The translations under genes and the position numbers were made by a program. Under the pieces are notes generated by a model, which worked only from the letters and a program-made list of their open reading frames with translations, ran no database searches and had not been told where the DNA came from. 64,000 nucleotides of DNA from contig CP154957.1 in assembly GCA_039621445.1 (NCBI GenBank), positions 14,128,947 to 14,192,946 on the forward strand. Reading direction: 5' to 3'. Positions within the stretch are counted from its first letter, which is position 1. Each line of letters begins with the position of its first letter. The DNA comes from Euglena gracilis. Lineage: Eukaryota > Euglenida > Euglenophyceae > Euglenales. This document shows, one piece after another, positions 60,937-64,000 of this stretch.

Positions 60937-61892
60937 AGCCGGCGTTTGAGACGCCGGGCTCAGGACAGAACCGGCGTCCCCCCCCACGGGCTTCCGGACG
61001 CCGGTTCTGTCCTAAAGCCCGGCGTTAGGAACGCCGGCTTTGTCCAAAGCCCGGCGTCCGGTTTTCATTCCTAAAAATGTCACCAAAAGTGCCCAAAAGT
61101 GGCCCTGAAGTGCTGGTATGAGTGTTTCAACCATCAAGGACAATGAATTTTGCCATCTGGGGACCACTAGGGTGGATATCCAAATTTGGTGAAAATTGGC
61201 CCAGATTTGGAAATAGAGTACCGTGCAGCGTGGAAAGATCTGATGAGCACCGCTGGTCGTCTGTTGAAAAGAGCTTTCGATCGAGGGGTAACTTGGTACC
61301 CTAACGTTGCACGCAGCCCGAGATACGCTCGCGATGGTCGGATCGGCCAGAATCTGAGTCGAAATTTGTCGCAATTTTCAGTGATTTTGGGTTTAAGATG
61401 CATAATAAACCCTACAGAAACGTTTTTCCTCTTCGAATCAACGACCTGAGGGCCTTGGGGGGGCACCAGAGTTGTGAAATTAGGATTCCCCACTGACAGA
61501 AAATAAGAGCACCAGGCGGCGTGGCTCAATTTGGTGGGGATCGCCAGTCGTCTGATGAAAAGAGCTTTCGATCGAGGGGTGATTTTATACCTTGACGATT
61601 GACACAGCCAGAAATACCCTCGCGATCGCTGGAATTTGGTGAAGTGCAAAGTGGTGCGACATTGCAGATCAGTGGTCGGACATTGGTCCTGGAAGTGTCC
61701 TTTGGCCGAAGGTTGGGGACGCCGGTTCTGTCCTGAGCCCGGCGTCTCTAAAACGCCGGCTTAAACAAGAGGTGGCGGACGCCGGTTCCGTCCAAAGCCC
61801 GGCGTTCCGGACGCCGGTTCCGTCCTTCAGACGGAACCGGCGTCCGGAACGCCGGGCTTTGGACAGAACCAGCGTCCGACACCTCTTTTTTG
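60937..61892. mobile_element. CGGCGTTT hairpin element, copy 3
   Basis: Same orientation and structure as 37082-38036 and 39393-40347. Both internal GAGCTTTCGATCGAGG sites are present. Flanked on the left by the telomere-like array. Confidence 0.85.
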
Positions 61893-61902
61893 TAGTACCA
61901 TC

Positions 61903-62225
61903 CCCCCCCCATTATGTACCCCCCCCCCCCGCTGTGTACCCCGTGGGGGGGAGGTACATAATGGGGAGGTAACACTTTTTCTAAAGAATTTCCCAAAAAA
62001 TGCTCAAAAATCGACGTTTTTGGGACGTTTTCAAAAAGTGATATTTGGCAAATGTGCTGAAAATTGACCATTTATTGCAAACATCCAAAAAGTTGCCAAA
62101 AATGACCCCCTTTGTGCTGTTCGGTCGGGTCTTGGAATGGGACCTGGGTACCCCCCCCCCCCCATTGTGTACCTCCCCCCCAATTTCGGCCTCCCGGGGG
62201 GAGGTACATAATGGGGGGGGATGGT
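61903..62225. repeat. Two CATTATGTACC/GGTACATAATGG poly-C hairpins
   Basis: Hairpins at 61903-61972 and 62150-62222 flank about 180 bp of unique sequence. Confidence 0.75.
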
Positions 62226-62540
62226 AGTGAGTTTTCCTTCCAGTAGAAATGATGCCAGAGAACACAAATTTCACAAAAAAAATTCCGAAGAAAGGGGTGG
62301 GGGGTGTCCGAGACCCTTTTTTCCCGACCCCCCCCTAAGTGACCCTCCGGGGTCTGGGCCGGGACAAGAGGGGGGTCATTTAGGGGGGGGGTAATGGTAA
62401 TCTTTGGTGCTGTATGGTTTAAGAACCACACAGAAACGGTTTTTCTCTTCAAATCAACGAGGTCCAGGGGGCAGGGTTTTTTTTTGGAAAACAAAAAGCA
62501 TGTTTTTTCAAAATAAACACCAAAAAACATTTTTTTTAAA
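62226..62540. other. No gene; one C/G hairpin (62320-62390) in T-rich DNA
   Basis: CCCCCCCTAAGTGACC opposes GGGTCATTTAGGGGGG. Confidence 0.5.
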
Positions 62541-62544
62541 GCCT

Positions 62545-63105
62545 ATTTTCTGGGCCCGACGCCTGTCTTGAAATTCTACTGACATTAACGGATTTCAGGC
62601 TGAAATTGTTTATGTCGGTCGATTTCCATTCAGGCGCCCGTTTATGTCAGTCGATTTCCATTCAGGCGCCCGTTTATGACAGTCGATTTCCATTCAGGCG
62701 CCCGTTTATGAAAGTCGATTTCCATTCCATTGAAATCTGTTGCTGGTCAGATTGGGAATTTTTAGTGGTTTTTTGGACATTTTGTATTTCCATTTTTTCG
62801 ACATTTTTGGTCCTATGGGGTTGTGGAGGAGTTATGGATCAGACAAAAACCAAATTTTGTGGCCAGGTGATCACAGCTGGCTGAACTTTGAATGGAACAG
62901 ACGGAAGGCGGTACTTAAGATTATTATTTTCTGGATCTTCAGAAAAAGCATTCGGTATATTTGTCCTGAACCAGTTGTCATCACTGGTCATCTAAAAGAA
63001 AAGCTTTCGGGTGAGGAGTTATTTGGCAATGTCAACCCTATTTTCTGGGCTCGACGCCTGTATTGCAATTATATTGACATCATCGGATTTCGGGCCAAGG
63101 CTGTG
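62545..63105. repeat. 780-bp repeat fragment with expanded 32-bp minisatellite
   Basis: About four GTTTATGTCGGTCGATTTCC / ATTCAGGCGCCC units, then a region matching 50579-50940. Confidence 0.9.
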
Positions 63106-63199
63106 TTCATAGCAAAAGGCTTTGTTCATGGCTTTGGTCAAAATGCGTGTTTATAATAAAACGCAGACTGTGGCCTGAGTCTCTGTTTCGAAATGCTGA

Positions 63200-63782
63200 G
63201 TCTGTTATTCGGCCTGAGTCTGCGTTTCGAAACGCAGACTCAGGTCAGAGTCTGCGTTTAAGAAGCAGTTCTTGATACAGAGATTGAAAAAAAGAAAAAA
63301 AGCATTCCGAAAAAAGGCACAAGGTTGGTCGACATTAACGGGTTTCAGGCTGCAACTGACAATGTCCCAAAACGGAACAAAAAGGCATTCAAAAAAGGAA
63401 ACAAAAGGTTGGTCGATTTCCAAGACATCGGAAACCGTTTATGTCAGTCGATTTCCATTCAGGCGCCCGTTTATGACAGTCGATTTCCATTCAGGCGCCC
63501 GTTTATGTCAGTCGATTTCCATTCAGGCGCCCGTTTATGAAAGTCGATTTCCATTCAGGCGCTCGTTGATGGGCCAAAAACCACTTTTTTGACCATATTT
63601 CCGTCCAGGCGGTTCGGTCGACTGAATATCAAGACAGGCGTCGGGCCCAGACAAAATATGGTTTTAGAAAAATCGACCGACACTAACAGATTCAGCAGGG
63701 GCGCCGGGCGGCTCGCTTCGCTCGCTCCCGCCCGGCGCCCCTGCTGAAACTGTTAGTGAGGGTCGATTTTTGTATAGAAATG
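63200..63782. repeat. 780-bp repeat unit with hairpin ends
   Basis: Begins with the CAGACTC hairpin, carries about four 32-bp units (63440-63560), and ends with the ACACTAACAGATTCAGCAGG hairpin (63666-63775). Confidence 0.9.
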
Positions 63783-63949
63783 CAAAAATTGACCTTTTTA
63801 TTTGCGAATTGACCGTTTTTTTTTGAGGAAAAAGTTCTAAAGTCATTTTTTTTGTCATCAAAAAAATGATGATTGGCAAGCACGTTCCACAAACCTGTTC
63901 TTCGGAGTCTCATTTAAAGTCAATCCGTTCCCAAAAGTGAGCAGAGGCG

Positions 63950-64000
63950 GCTCTATGTTGAAACCGTGTATTGGGACTCTGGCTTCACGCCCGAACCGGC
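63950..64000. repeat. Start of another GAACCGGCG hairpin, cut by the window edge
   Basis: GGACTCTGGCTTCACGCCCG, then AACCGGC, as at 53125-53155. Confidence 0.75.

Overview
This is a nuclear eukaryotic window, probably from a free-living protist or alga. It has spliceosomal introns with GT/AG ends, eukaryote-only retroelements (DIRS-like, LINE), interstitial TTAGGG-type repeats and low gene density. Runs of 8-14 C or G are extremely common. I cannot name the species.

Layout. (1) 1-10.04 kb holds two DIRS-like tyrosine-recombinase retrotransposons, both coding on the minus strand. Element B (3566-9803) sits inside the gag/pol region of element A (1-3565 plus 9804-about 10040). Removing B rejoins A's reading frame without a target duplication. 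B keeps the DIRS layout: inverted terminal repeats plus an internal complementary region. (2) 10.04-11.10 kb is a 47-bp minisatellite. (3) 11.1-19.0 kb is mostly non-coding, with hairpin or poly-C repeats and a few weak exon candidates. (4) 19.04-44.58 kb is one large minus-strand gene for a Pumilio/PUF RNA-binding protein. I can place about 16 exons, giving roughly 860 residues and all eight PUF repeats. Its introns (20 nt to 7 kb) hold LINE, foldback and terminal-inverted-repeat elements, including one plus-strand element with its own protein-coding remnant. (5) 44.6-64 kb is repeat-dominated: interstitial telomeric repeats inside a composite palindrome, a terminal-inverted-repeat element filled with a 160-bp array, a 780-bp tandem repeat with long hairpins, a 68-89-bp satellite containing telomere words, and a second terminal-inverted-repeat element carrying a recombinase-like gene.

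Working together. The only clear host gene is the Pumilio homologue. Its RNA-recognition residues match those of PUM proteins that bind UGUANAUA. Much of the rest is mobile DNA with a shared style: long near-perfect hairpins at element ends, C/G homopolymer arms and insertion of one family into another. The most novel-looking item is a pair of terminal-inverted-repeat elements (40.5-41.9 kb and 55.8-57.7 kb) that encode the same protein family; one copy carries a tyrosine-recombinase-like arginine motif.
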